Positions 1 to 6,995 of a DNA stretch of 14,406 nt are shown here, piece after piece. The notes below the pieces were generated by a model. The model had not been told where the DNA came from. It did not search any database and saw nothing but the letters and a program-made list of their open reading frames with translations. Numbering within the stretch: position 1 is the first letter of the stretch; each line of letters starts with the position of its first letter. This DNA comes from an uncultured Treponema sp. Its GTDB lineage: Bacteria; Spirochaetota; Spirochaetia; Treponematales; Treponemataceae. The stretch spans positions 1-14,406 of the forward strand of contig CALBXN010000221.1 in NCBI GenBank assembly GCA_937890485.1. The letters run 5' to 3'. The position numbers and the translations under genes were made by a program.

Positions 1-25
1 ATAAAAATAATCTAATTTATCTTTT

Positions 26-1666
26 TTGTTTGTTTTTATAATTTGTATTTTTTCTTGTGCAAGTAATGAAAATAATGAGTTGCAAATTGATAAAAAAGAG
101 TATTCTACTGAAGAGTTTATTGAAAATAAAATTTCACAAATAGATAAGGTTTCGAAAACTGATGATTTAAAAGCATTTTGGTATTCATATTTGTTGTTTC
201 AAGAATACAAAACAGAAATTTCTGTAAAAGAATATTTAGAAAAAAATTTGCAAAATTCAATACAAAATTTACAAGATTTATATGCTGAGCAAAAATGGTT
301 TGATTTTTGTTCGGAATATGTATCGTTAAATAAGATTATTAAAAATTCCAATCTTGACTCTTTAATTGATATTTTTGAAAGTTTTTCTTTTTCTGAAAAA
401 TATATTTATGCTCAAAATAATATAATTTCACTTTATAAAGATTATCTCTTGCCTCCAAATGAAAAAACTTCCGACAAAATTTCTAAAATGATTGACGGTA
501 CAGTTACGATTTGGATTGACTTAGGTGTTAAAATTGAGTCAGGAAAAGCATTTTCGAATAAAGCAATTGGATCTGGTTTTTTTATAGATAAGCGTGGATA
601 TTTAATTACCAATTATCATGTTATTTCAAGCCAAGTTGATCCAGAATACGAAGGTGTTAGTAAATTATATATAAAACTAAGTAACGATACAGAAACAAGA
701 ATTCCTGCAAAAGTTGTTGGATACGACGAATCTTTGGATTTAGCTTTGTTAAAAACAGAAGTTACTCCTGAATATGTTTTTGCATTAGGAAGTTCTTCTT
801 CTCTTGATATTGGTGATAAAATTTTTGCAATTGGTTCCCCTGTTGGACTTGAAAGAACTCTAACTTCTGGAATTGTTTCTGCAGAAGGTCGTCAGCTTTT
901 TTCTATTGGTACTGTAATGCAAATTGATGCTGCTGTAAACAATGGAAATTCAGGAGGTCCAATAATTGATGAATATGGAAATGTGCAAGCAATTGTTTTT
1001 GCAGGAATGTTACAATTTCAAGGTTTAAATTTTGCAATACCTGTTGAATATCTAAAACTTCTTTTGCCTCGACTTTACTATGGTGGAAAAATTACTCATT
1101 CTTTTGTTGGTGTTTACGGAAAAACTGTAAAAGAAAAAGGTGTTGAAGTATTATGGATGCAAAAATCAAGTTCTGCTCGTTATGCTGGTATAAAAGAAGG
1201 TGATATTATTACAGCTATAAATGGTGAAAAAATTTCTTCTTTGGAAGAATTACATCTTAAACAAATTTCAATTTTACCTAACTCAATTATTGAATACACA
1301 ATTCTTAATGAATTAGGAGAAGAAAAAAATATTTTAGTTTTATCAGATGTTAGAGCAAAATATCCTGGACTGGATTTTTACAATAACGAACAAGTATCTA
1401 ATGTTTTTTATCCTTTATTCGGTATGAAATTAAAAAATGTTTCTTCTGGTTTTGGTAATAAATATATTGTTGAATCTGTAGTTAAAGGAAGTATTGCATA
1501 CGAAAGTGGTTTTACAGAATTAGATCCAGTAAAAATTTTTCGTACTTATCTTTCTGAGAAAAAAGATGTTTTGTTTTCAGATGTTTACTCAAAGAAAAAA
1601 TCTAATGGTTACTTAGATGTTTCTTTAGTTTTAGCTACTCCACTAGACAGTGAAAACTTTTTTTAA
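26..1666 (+). CDS. HtrA/DegP-like serine protease with PDZ domain, probable lipoprotein, N-terminus uncertain
   Basis: This is a trypsin-like (S1C, HtrA/Deg type) protease, probably acting outside the cytoplasmic membrane in envelope protein quality control. The catalytic triad is visible: His198 in TNYHV, Asp238 in SLDLALL and Ser309 in GNSGGP. The oxyanion-loop region and the preceding GSGFFID (about 182-188) fit the family. A PDZ domain spans roughly 360-440, and the C-terminal 100 residues look like a weaker second PDZ. Residues about 20-160 are a charged, probably helical region not found in classical DegP. A lipobox-like IFSC at 8-11 suggests a lipoprotein. The only in-frame start is TTG at 26, because a TAA lies at 8-10. 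It has no Shine-Dalgarno and gives an unusually short signal peptide without basic residues. A basic N-terminus (KNNLIYLFCLF) is encoded one frame away at positions 3-35, so a one-base deletion in the T-rich run is likely. The protease assignment is firm; the start is not. Confidence 0.85.
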   Translation: MFVFIICIFSCASNENNELQIDKKEYSTEEFIENKISQIDKVSKTDDLKAFWYSYLLFQEYKTEISVKEYLEKNLQNSIQNLQDLYAEQKWFDFCSEYVSLNKIIKNSNLDSLIDIFESFSFSEKYIYAQNNIISLYKDYLLPPNEKTSDKISKMIDGTVTIWIDLGVKIESGKAFSNKAIGSGFFIDKRGYLITNYHVISSQVDPEYEGVSKLYIKLSNDTETRIPAKVVGYDESLDLALLKTEVTPEYVFALGSSSSLDIGDKIFAIGSPVGLERTLTSGIVSAEGRQLFSIGTVMQIDAAVNNGNSGGPIIDEYGNVQAIVFAGMLQFQGLNFAIPVEYLKLLLPRLYYGGKITHSFVGVYGKTVKEKGVEVLWMQKSSSARYAGIKEGDIITAINGEKISSLEELHLKQISILPNSIIEYTILNELGEEKNILVLSDVRAKYPGLDFYNNEQVSNVFYPLFGMKLKNVSSGFGNKYIVESVVKGSIAYESGFTELDPVKIFRTYLSEKKDVLFSDVYSKKKSNGYLDVSLVLATPLDSENFF

Positions 1667-1672
1667 TAGAAT
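1644..1672 (+). promoter_or_regulatory. Putative lepA promoter, leaderless geometry
   Basis: TAGACA (1644-1649) and TAGAAT (1667-1672) each match the sigma-70 consensus at 5 of 6 positions and are 17 bases apart. Six bases then separate the -10 from the lepA ATG, which puts the expected transcription start on or next to the A of the ATG. The -35 lies in the end of the protease gene. No Shine-Dalgarno is present, only a purine-rich AGAGAA directly against the start codon. In DNA this AT-rich a chance match is possible. Confidence 0.45.
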
Positions 1673-1678
1673 AGAGAA

Positions 1679-3484
1679 ATGGCAGAATTAAATCAGATTA
1701 GAAACTTTTGTATAGTAGCACATATTGATCACGGAAAATCGACTCTTTCTGACCGATTGATACAAAAGGCAAAAATTATTGACGATAGACAATTTCAAAA
1801 TCAAATTTTAGATTCCATGGATATCGAGCGTGAACGTGGAATTACAATAAAAAGTCAAGCAGTTACGATTCCATATCAAGCAAAAGATGGTAAATTTTAC
1901 GAATTAAATTTTGTTGATACTCCAGGACATGTTGACTTTTCTTATGAGGTTTCTCGTGCTATTGCTTCTTGTGAAGGAGCTTTGCTTTTAATAGATGCTG
2001 CTCAAGGTGTTGAATCTCAAACTTTATCAAATATGTATTTGGCTTTAGAGCAAGATTTGGAGATTATTCCGGTAGTAAATAAAATCGATTTACCGGCGGC
2101 AGATATTCCTTCTGTAAAATATCAAATTGAGCATGATTTGGGACTAGATGCTGAAGAGGCAATTTTAGTTTCTGCAAAACAGGGTACTGGAATTGATGAA
2201 CTTTTTGAAGCAATTGTAAACAGAATTCCAGCTCCAAAACCTTCTACATCAGAAAAAACCCGTGCTTTGATTTTTGACTGTCACTATGATCCTTATCGAG
2301 GTGTTATTGTTCATGTTAGACTTTTTGGAGGAAAAATAAAACCTGGTCAAACTGTGCGTTTTATGAGTTCTAATACAGATTACAAAGTTGATAGTGTTGG
2401 AATTTTCAAAATAAAACTTGAGGATAAATCTGAACTTTCTTGTGGTGATGTAGGTTATATTATTGCAGGTATTAAAACAGTTTCAGATGTTAAAGTTGGC
2501 GATACAGTAACAATTGCAGATGATCCTGCAGAAGAACCCTTACCTGGTTTTAAAGATGTAAAGCCTGTAGTTTTCTCATCTATCTATCCAATTGACTCAA
2601 ATGATTATGAAGAATTGCGTGATAGTATGGAAAAATTATGTTTGAATGATGCTAGTATTACTTATGAAAAAGATTCTTCAATTGCATTAGGACATGGTTT
2701 TAGATGTGGATTTTTAGGCTTGCTTCATCTTGAAGTTATTCAGGAACGATTAGAACGAGATTTTAATCAATCGGTAATTTTTACTGCTCCTTCTGTTAGA
2801 TATAGTATTACTTTAACAAGTGGCGAAGAAAAATTTATTGATAATCCAGCTGATTATCCTGAAGTTGCAAAAATAGCTTCTGCAAGAGAGCCGTACATTA
2901 AAGCAAATATTATTACTCCTGCAACTTATCTTGGAAGCATAATGTCTTTATGTACAGAAAAACGTGGTGTGCAAACAAATATGCAATATCTTGATCAAAA
3001 GCGCGTAGAAATAATTTATGAAATGCCACTGTCTGAAGTTCTATTTGATTTTTATGATAGATTAAAAAGTTACAGTCGAGGTTACGCTTCTTTTGATTAT
3101 GAAGTTATCGGTTATCGTGAAACTGATTTAGTAAAAATTGATATTTTGATTAACGGAAAAATGGTGGATGCTCTTTCTCAATTGTGTTTTAAAGGAAGTG
3201 CTTATGACAAAGCACGTAATGTTTGTGCTCAGTTAAAAGATGAAATTTCTAGACAACAATTTAAGATTGCAATTCAAGGTGCAATTGGAAGTCAAATTAT
3301 CGCTAGAGAAACTGTAAGTGCTCTACGAAAAGATGTTCTTGCAAAATGTTATGGGGGAGATATCACTCGTAAACGAAAACTTCTTGAAAAACAAAAAGAA
3401 GGAAAAAAGCGAATGAAGATGGTTGGTGATGTAGAACTTCCACAATCAGCATTCTTAGCAGTATTAAAAACTAAAGAAGAATAA
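1679..3484 (+). CDS. lepA: Elongation factor 4 (LepA), ribosome-associated GTPase
   Basis: LepA (EF4) is a translational GTPase that binds the ribosome and acts on stalled or mistranslocated complexes, or during subunit assembly. At 601 residues it has the normal family length and is complete. The G domain is intact: AHIDHGKST at 14-22 (P-loop), RERGIT at 51-56 (G2), DTPGH at 80-84 (G3), NKID at 134-137 (G4) and SAKQG near 165 (G5). EF-G-like domains II, III and V follow. The LepA-specific C-terminal domain is recognised by the basic KQKEGKKRMK segment and the nearly terminal VELPQSAFLAVL. The gene starts 12 bases after the protease stop codon. It could be read from the protease transcript or from a promoter at 1644-1672 that predicts a leaderless mRNA. 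It ends convergently with the DUF115 gene, with only six bases between the two stop codons. Confidence 0.98.
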   Translation: MAELNQIRNFCIVAHIDHGKSTLSDRLIQKAKIIDDRQFQNQILDSMDIERERGITIKSQAVTIPYQAKDGKFYELNFVDTPGHVDFSYEVSRAIASCEGALLLIDAAQGVESQTLSNMYLALEQDLEIIPVVNKIDLPAADIPSVKYQIEHDLGLDAEEAILVSAKQGTGIDELFEAIVNRIPAPKPSTSEKTRALIFDCHYDPYRGVIVHVRLFGGKIKPGQTVRFMSSNTDYKVDSVGIFKIKLEDKSELSCGDVGYIIAGIKTVSDVKVGDTVTIADDPAEEPLPGFKDVKPVVFSSIYPIDSNDYEELRDSMEKLCLNDASITYEKDSSIALGHGFRCGFLGLLHLEVIQERLERDFNQSVIFTAPSVRYSITLTSGEEKFIDNPADYPEVAKIASAREPYIKANIITPATYLGSIMSLCTEKRGVQTNMQYLDQKRVEIIYEMPLSEVLFDFYDRLKSYSRGYASFDYEVIGYRETDLVKIDILINGKMVDALSQLCFKGSAYDKARNVCAQLKDEISRQQFKIAIQGAIGSQIIARETVSALRKDVLAKCYGGDITRKRKLLEKQKEGKKRMKMVGDVELPQSAFLAVLKTKEE

Positions 3485-3499
3485 AAAAAATTATTCTTC
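3476..3499. terminator. Perfect palindrome shared by two convergent gene ends
   Basis: GAAGAATAA (3476-3484) and TTATTCTTC (3491-3499) are perfect 9-base inverted arms around AAAAAA. Each arm is the last three codons (Glu-Glu-stop) of one of the two converging genes, lepA and the DUF115 gene. The stem is AT-rich and weak. On the - strand it is followed by a U-rich stretch (TTTAGTTTTTAA); on the + strand no clear U tract follows. It may be a modest bidirectional terminator, or a coincidence of both proteins ending in Glu-Glu. Confidence 0.4.
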
Positions 3500-5176
3500 C
3501 AATTGATTTAAACTTCTATTTAATATTTTTAAGAAAAAGTCGATTTCGTTTCTAACTCTTTTTAAAAATGATATGTCTGTTTTTGCACCATTATATCCGT
3601 CTGGAAAGTGCAAGAACAGATAATCATGTAAATCAATTTCTTGTTTTATTTTTTCAATGTTTGTTTTTCCTGTTGATAAATTTTCTTTTAATTCATTTAA
3701 TGAATTTATTTCATTTAAAATAAAATTTTTAATTTTAAATTTTAGTTCTTTATCTACATTGTTATAAAAATTTATTTTTTCAGTCTTATCTGTATGATTT
3801 TTATTTTTTAATTTATTTTTAATTTCAATTGGTTTTATTGTTTGTATTTTATGCGAATTAAATTCTAATAAATTAAAAATACTTTTTTCAGATAGATTAT
3901 ATAAATTTTTTACATTATGAAATAATTCGATAAATTGATTTGCATAATTGAATAATATTTTATCTGTGAAAATATTTGAATCATATGATTCTAGTTTGCT
4001 TGTTCCAGTTTTATATGCAGGTGATACATTAATTAAAGATTTAATTCTGTTAGAATTTATTTTTTTTGTGTTAGTTGATGGCGCGCCTTTGCAATGTGTA
4101 TTTTCAATTGTGTAGGCAAAATCTAATCCTGTAAAATAAATAGGGGAGTTTTCTTTTCTGAAATTTATTGCAAGTTCGATAGCATATAATCCAACAGAAC
4201 CTAATGGAATAAATTTTTTTACTGGAAGATTTAATTTAAGTATTGCATCTAAAAAATTTGAATTACAAAATTCTGTAAAAATATATGCAATATTATTTTT
4301 ATGATAATTATTTATATTAGGTCTGGAAGTTAAATCTGCAATGAGTAAATAATCTATTTTTTTTGTTCCTATAAAAGCTTTTTCATTAGCAAGTTGACTT
4401 TCCACTGCAACAACAACATTAGGAATTATTCCGTATGATAATAAAGGTTTTAATGCACTATCAACACAAATAATAAAAAAATCATTGTAATCAGTTTTAT
4501 TATTATGAAATTCTTTTACTGTATCATCTAAGGATGTTCCTGCACCAAAAACAATAATTGGTTTATCAATAGAATTGTAAATTATATTTTTTGATTTATT
4601 AATATTTGCTAAATTTAAAAAAATATTTTTTGAATATAACTTTCCAAGTTTTGTTAGTGTTATTCTGTTTTTCCAAAATTGTGAAATATAATTTGTGAAG
4701 TAAGTAAAAATATTTTGATAAAATATTTCATATTCATTTATTATTGCACTAAGATTTATTTTTGAAACTCGTTTACAACATCTAATTTTATTGATAAATT
4801 TTTTATTTGAAAATAAAGTTAAAATTTCATTTTCTGTTTGTAAATTTAAATAGATAAAATTGGAAATATTATTTTGTATTTTTTTTATATTTGATTCACT
4901 ACAATTGATAGAAAAATCGTATAAATTTTTATCATGTTCAATTGCTAATATTATTGAATTTTGTGGTAGTTTATTTATAAGTAAATCAATTCCGTAAAAT
5001 AAAACTGGAGAATTTACAATTAATAAAGTATTCTCTTGAATCTTAAATTCTGAAATTAATTTTTCTATAGTTTGTTGTGGATTATATTTTGAATAAAGAT
5101 ATTTATTTTTGTATGTTACTGAAAAACCTTGTTTGGCTTGTTCCAAACAAGGTTTTTCATTTTGTAAGTTATTCAA
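3491..5176 (-). CDS. DUF115/MAF_flag10 family protein (motility-associated glycosyltransferase-like)
   Basis: This belongs to the MAF_flag10/DUF115 family, which includes Maf-type proteins that attach nonulosonic acids to flagellin and the archaeal pterin pyrophosphokinase MptE. The substrate here cannot be told from sequence. The core (about 205-365) shows GAGTSLD at 211-217 (nucleotide-binding-like loop), VDSALKPLL at 238-246, GIIPNVVVAVES at 249-260 and GLDFAY at 350-355 followed by His361. YSKYNP at 28-33 is a familiar N-terminal motif of the family, so the frame must begin near the assigned start. No ATG or GTG is available. The start is TTG at 5176, five bases after the foldase stop codon, without a Shine-Dalgarno; a second TTG at 5146 lies inside the hairpin 5120-5159. 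The C-terminal 150 residues are Lys/Asn-rich and probably helical. The gene is unusually AT-rich and likely poorly expressed. Confidence 0.8.
   Translation of the reverse strand: MNNLQNEKPCLEQAKQGFSVTYKNKYLYSKYNPQQTIEKLISEFKIQENTLLIVNSPVLFYGIDLLINKLPQNSIILAIEHDKNLYDFSINCSESNIKKIQNNISNFIYLNLQTENEILTLFSNKKFINKIRCCKRVSKINLSAIINEYEIFYQNIFTYFTNYISQFWKNRITLTKLGKLYSKNIFLNLANINKSKNIIYNSIDKPIIVFGAGTSLDDTVKEFHNNKTDYNDFFIICVDSALKPLLSYGIIPNVVVAVESQLANEKAFIGTKKIDYLLIADLTSRPNINNYHKNNIAYIFTEFCNSNFLDAILKLNLPVKKFIPLGSVGLYAIELAINFRKENSPIYFTGLDFAYTIENTHCKGAPSTNTKKINSNRIKSLINVSPAYKTGTSKLESYDSNIFTDKILFNYANQFIELFHNVKNLYNLSEKSIFNLLEFNSHKIQTIKPIEIKNKLKNKNHTDKTEKINFYNNVDKELKFKIKNFILNEINSLNELKENLSTGKTNIEKIKQEIDLHDYLFLHFPDGYNGAKTDISFLKRVRNEIDFFLKILNRSLNQLEE
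5120..5159 (-). terminator. 17-bp perfect hairpin, terminator-like, inside the start of the DUF115 gene
   Basis: The arms 5120-5136 and 5143-5159 are perfectly complementary over 17 bases around the loop 5137-5142. Read on the - strand, the core stem CCTTGTTTGG/CCAAACAAGG is preceded by five As and followed by five Ts, the classic form of an intrinsic terminator; read on the + strand it is almost the same. It begins 23 bases after the foldase stop codon, where a terminator would be expected. It nevertheless encodes residues 6-19 of the DUF115 protein, so read-through from the foldase promoter must pass it. Confidence 0.75.
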
Positions 5177-5181
5177 TTTTA

Positions 5182-6693
5182 TTAGTTTGCAGAAAAATAT
5201 TTTGTATATGTTTTTTCAAAATTATTTTTTAGTTTTTTGCTAGCATATACATTTTCTAAAATTGTTGATTGATCAGCATTTGCTGAGTTTTCTACGTAAG
5301 CAATTTTTTCAATTTGAGCTGCAGTTGATTTTGAATTAGTTACTTTCAAAACAATAATGTTTGTTCCAATAACGATTGGTTTTGAAATTTCATTTGTTGA
5401 TAAATTAAATAAAGTTTTCAAAAAGTTTTCGTTTTGATATGCAGATGCAATTTGAGAAACTGAAGTATTAGCTGTTCTAATCAATGATGTATTCATATAG
5501 TTGAGAACATAGTCGCTAACTGTTTCTTTTTGTAAATCAAATTTTGAACAAGCGTTATCAAAAGAACTAGCTTTTGCAGTTGCGATAAAGTCTTCTGCTT
5601 CTGACTTAAAGTAATCTTCGATTCTTCCCATTTCATTTGTTTTCATGTAAGAAAGAACTTCTTTGATTGTGTCTGAGTTTTTCATGTTTGTTGGTTCAGA
5701 AACAGCAGTGCATTTATAAATTGTGTACCCTGTACCTGTTTTGATAACTTCGCTTAAAGAATCAATTTCCAAATTTTTTAATTTTGCAAAATCATCTTCA
5801 GTTGCTAAAGTTGATTTGATTTGATATTCATATTTATTTTTTAACTCACCTTCTGATGTTGTGTAATAATTTTTTGAATATTCTGTTAAAGCATCTTCAA
5901 AAGTGATTTCTGAATTATTGATTTGTGATAGAATTTTTTTTGCAACAGATTCTGATTCAACTGAAATTGCATTAAAAAAGTATTTATTGAATAAATCAGA
6001 ATTTTCATTTGCAAACTCTATTGCTTTTGATTCTGGATAATTATTTGTATCAAAAGAAACAATCTCAAAAGATTTTGCTGTACTGTTCATTTTATTAATA
6101 AATGCAAGTTCTGCATCTGATGTTTTTAGACCAAAGGCAAAGTCTGCGTAACTTTGATTCATTTTCATGACATCATCTGAAAAATAGTCTAAAATAAATC
6201 TTGTATAAATCAAATCGTCTGAAATTTGTTCTCTAAGATTGTTTTTTTCACTATCTGGTGTGTTTCTATAAAGTCTATCAGAGTATTCACCGTTTTCTGA
6301 AAAGTAAGGAATCATTGCCCTATTTACTTTTTGATTAGAAAGTGTATATCCAGTTGAATTAGCATAGTCAATAAATGCTAATCTGTTAATACTATCAGAG
6401 AAGGCTCTGTATAGGTAAAATTGATAAACATAATCTGAAATTTCTTGATTGCTTTGTTTTGCTTCTTCTAGGTAAGCTTGTAATCTGTTTACAAAATATG
6501 TTCCTTGTTCATATTTAACTTGTTCTCCATCCCAAGATCCAAAAACAGGAATACCACCATTGCCTGCTTGAGCCATTCCTGGAATAAACACGAATGTAAT
6601 GGCTGCTAAAATAAGAATTGCAATTGACCCTACGCTTAAAAGGAGTTTTTTTACAGATTTTTTTTCCTTTTTCACTTCGTCTTTAGTTTTCAT
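5182..6693 (-). CDS. Membrane-anchored SurA/PpiD-like foldase (SurA_N and degenerate parvulin domain)
   Basis: This is a probable periplasmic folding factor tethered to the inner membrane. A Lys-rich cytoplasmic start (1-16) and one hydrophobic segment (about 17-38) are followed by a long periplasmic part, the PpiD topology. Residues about 50-190 resemble the SurA N-terminal chaperone region, including ENGEYSDRLYR near 133-143. Residues about 241-330 resemble a parvulin (PpiC) domain: SVESESVAKKILSQI, then ITFEDALTEYS. The usual catalytic His and Gly-rich signatures are not evident, so it may be a chaperone without isomerase activity. A further helical SurA-like region closes the protein. The ATG at 6693 is well supported by the Shine-Dalgarno AAAGAGG six bases upstream and by a consensus promoter at 6753-6781. 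It is the first gene of a possible two-gene unit with the DUF115 gene, interrupted by a terminator-like hairpin. Confidence 0.8.
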   Translation of the reverse strand: MKTKDEVKKEKKSVKKLLLSVGSIAILILAAITFVFIPGMAQAGNGGIPVFGSWDGEQVKYEQGTYFVNRLQAYLEEAKQSNQEISDYVYQFYLYRAFSDSINRLAFIDYANSTGYTLSNQKVNRAMIPYFSENGEYSDRLYRNTPDSEKNNLREQISDDLIYTRFILDYFSDDVMKMNQSYADFAFGLKTSDAELAFINKMNSTAKSFEIVSFDTNNYPESKAIEFANENSDLFNKYFFNAISVESESVAKKILSQINNSEITFEDALTEYSKNYYTTSEGELKNKYEYQIKSTLATEDDFAKLKNLEIDSLSEVIKTGTGYTIYKCTAVSEPTNMKNSDTIKEVLSYMKTNEMGRIEDYFKSEAEDFIATAKASSFDNACSKFDLQKETVSDYVLNYMNTSLIRTANTSVSQIASAYQNENFLKTLFNLSTNEISKPIVIGTNIIVLKVTNSKSTAAQIEKIAYVENSANADQSTILENVYASKKLKNNFEKTYTKYFSAN

Positions 6694-6699
6694 TTATAA

Positions 6700-6706
6700 C
6701 CTCTTT
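6700..6706 (-). promoter_or_regulatory. Shine-Dalgarno of the foldase gene
   Basis: Read on the - strand this is AAAGAGG, six bases before the ATG at 6693. It fixes the start codon and contrasts with several neighbouring genes that have no Shine-Dalgarno. Confidence 0.8.
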
Positions 6707-6707
6707 A

Positions 6708-6735
6708 ACATATGTATAACTTACAACATATATGT
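6708..6735. repeat. Two short palindromes in the foldase 5' leader
   Basis: ACATATGT (6708-6715) and ACATATATGT (6726-6735) are self-complementary and centred 19 bases apart, about two helical turns. They lie downstream of the predicted transcription start (near 6746) and upstream of the Shine-Dalgarno. They could be paired operator half-sites or form a weak leader hairpin. In AT-rich DNA they could equally be chance. Confidence 0.25.
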
Positions 6736-6752
6736 AGAATTTTTAGTATTTC

Positions 6753-6781
6753 ATTATACCATGATACAAGGTACATGTCAA
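6753..6781 (-). promoter_or_regulatory. Consensus sigma-70 promoter of the foldase gene
   Basis: On the - strand TTGACA (6781-6776) and TATAAT (6758-6753) match consensus at all 12 positions with the ideal 17-base spacer. Transcription should start near 6746, giving a leader of about 53 bases with a good Shine-Dalgarno. This predicts strong constitutive expression. Confidence 0.9.
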
Positions 6782-6837
6782 TTATCATAAATTTGTGATA
6801 AAATTAGAAATATTTTTAATTTTTTTTATATTTTATA

Positions 6838-6866
6838 TTGACACTTTTTTTAGATTTTTGTATAGT
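6838..6866 (+). promoter_or_regulatory. Promoter of tRNA-Asp
   Basis: TTGACA (6838-6843, 6 of 6) and TATAGT (6861-6866, 5 of 6) are 17 bases apart. The expected start near 6873 leaves only about four bases before the mature tRNA 5' end at 6877, as usual for a single-tRNA unit. It is divergent from the foldase promoter. Confidence 0.85.
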
Positions 6867-6876
6867 TAGAACATCA

Positions 6877-6950
6877 GGGGGCGTAGCGAAGCTGGTTATC
6901 GCGTCGGCCTGTCAAGCCGAAGATCGCGGGTTCAAGCCCCGTCGCTCCCG
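6877..6950 (+). tRNA. tRNA-Asp (anticodon GTC)
   Basis: A complete 74-base cloverleaf can be folded. The acceptor stem is GGGGGCG with CGCTCCC (one G-U pair), the D stem GCGA/TCGC, and the anticodon stem TCGGC/GCCGA with loop CTGTCAA, which places GTC at 6911-6913. The variable loop has five bases, and the T arm has loop TTCAAGC with a terminal G-U pair in its stem. The discriminator base is G (6950), the identity base expected for tRNA-Asp. CCA is not encoded (ATA follows), so it must be added enzymatically. The gene is markedly GC-richer than its surroundings, as functional tRNAs are in AT-rich genomes. Confidence 0.97.
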
Positions 6951-6952
6951 AT

Positions 6953-6984
6953 AAGACTGACTTACAAAGTCAGTCTTTTTTTTT
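6953..6984 (+). terminator. Intrinsic terminator of tRNA-Asp
   Basis: AAGACTGACTT (6953-6963) and AAGTCAGTCTT (6967-6977) form a perfect 11-bp stem with loop ACA, and the arm runs into nine Ts (6976-6984). It begins two bases after the tRNA and leaves only 11 bases before the ATG of the radical SAM gene. Confidence 0.93.
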
Positions 6985-6995
6985 AGTAGAAGATT

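Noticed and set aside
6599..6790. Open frame of 63 codons on the + strand
   Set aside because: It runs antisense over the foldase N-terminus and promoter, has no Shine-Dalgarno and shows no protein-like composition.
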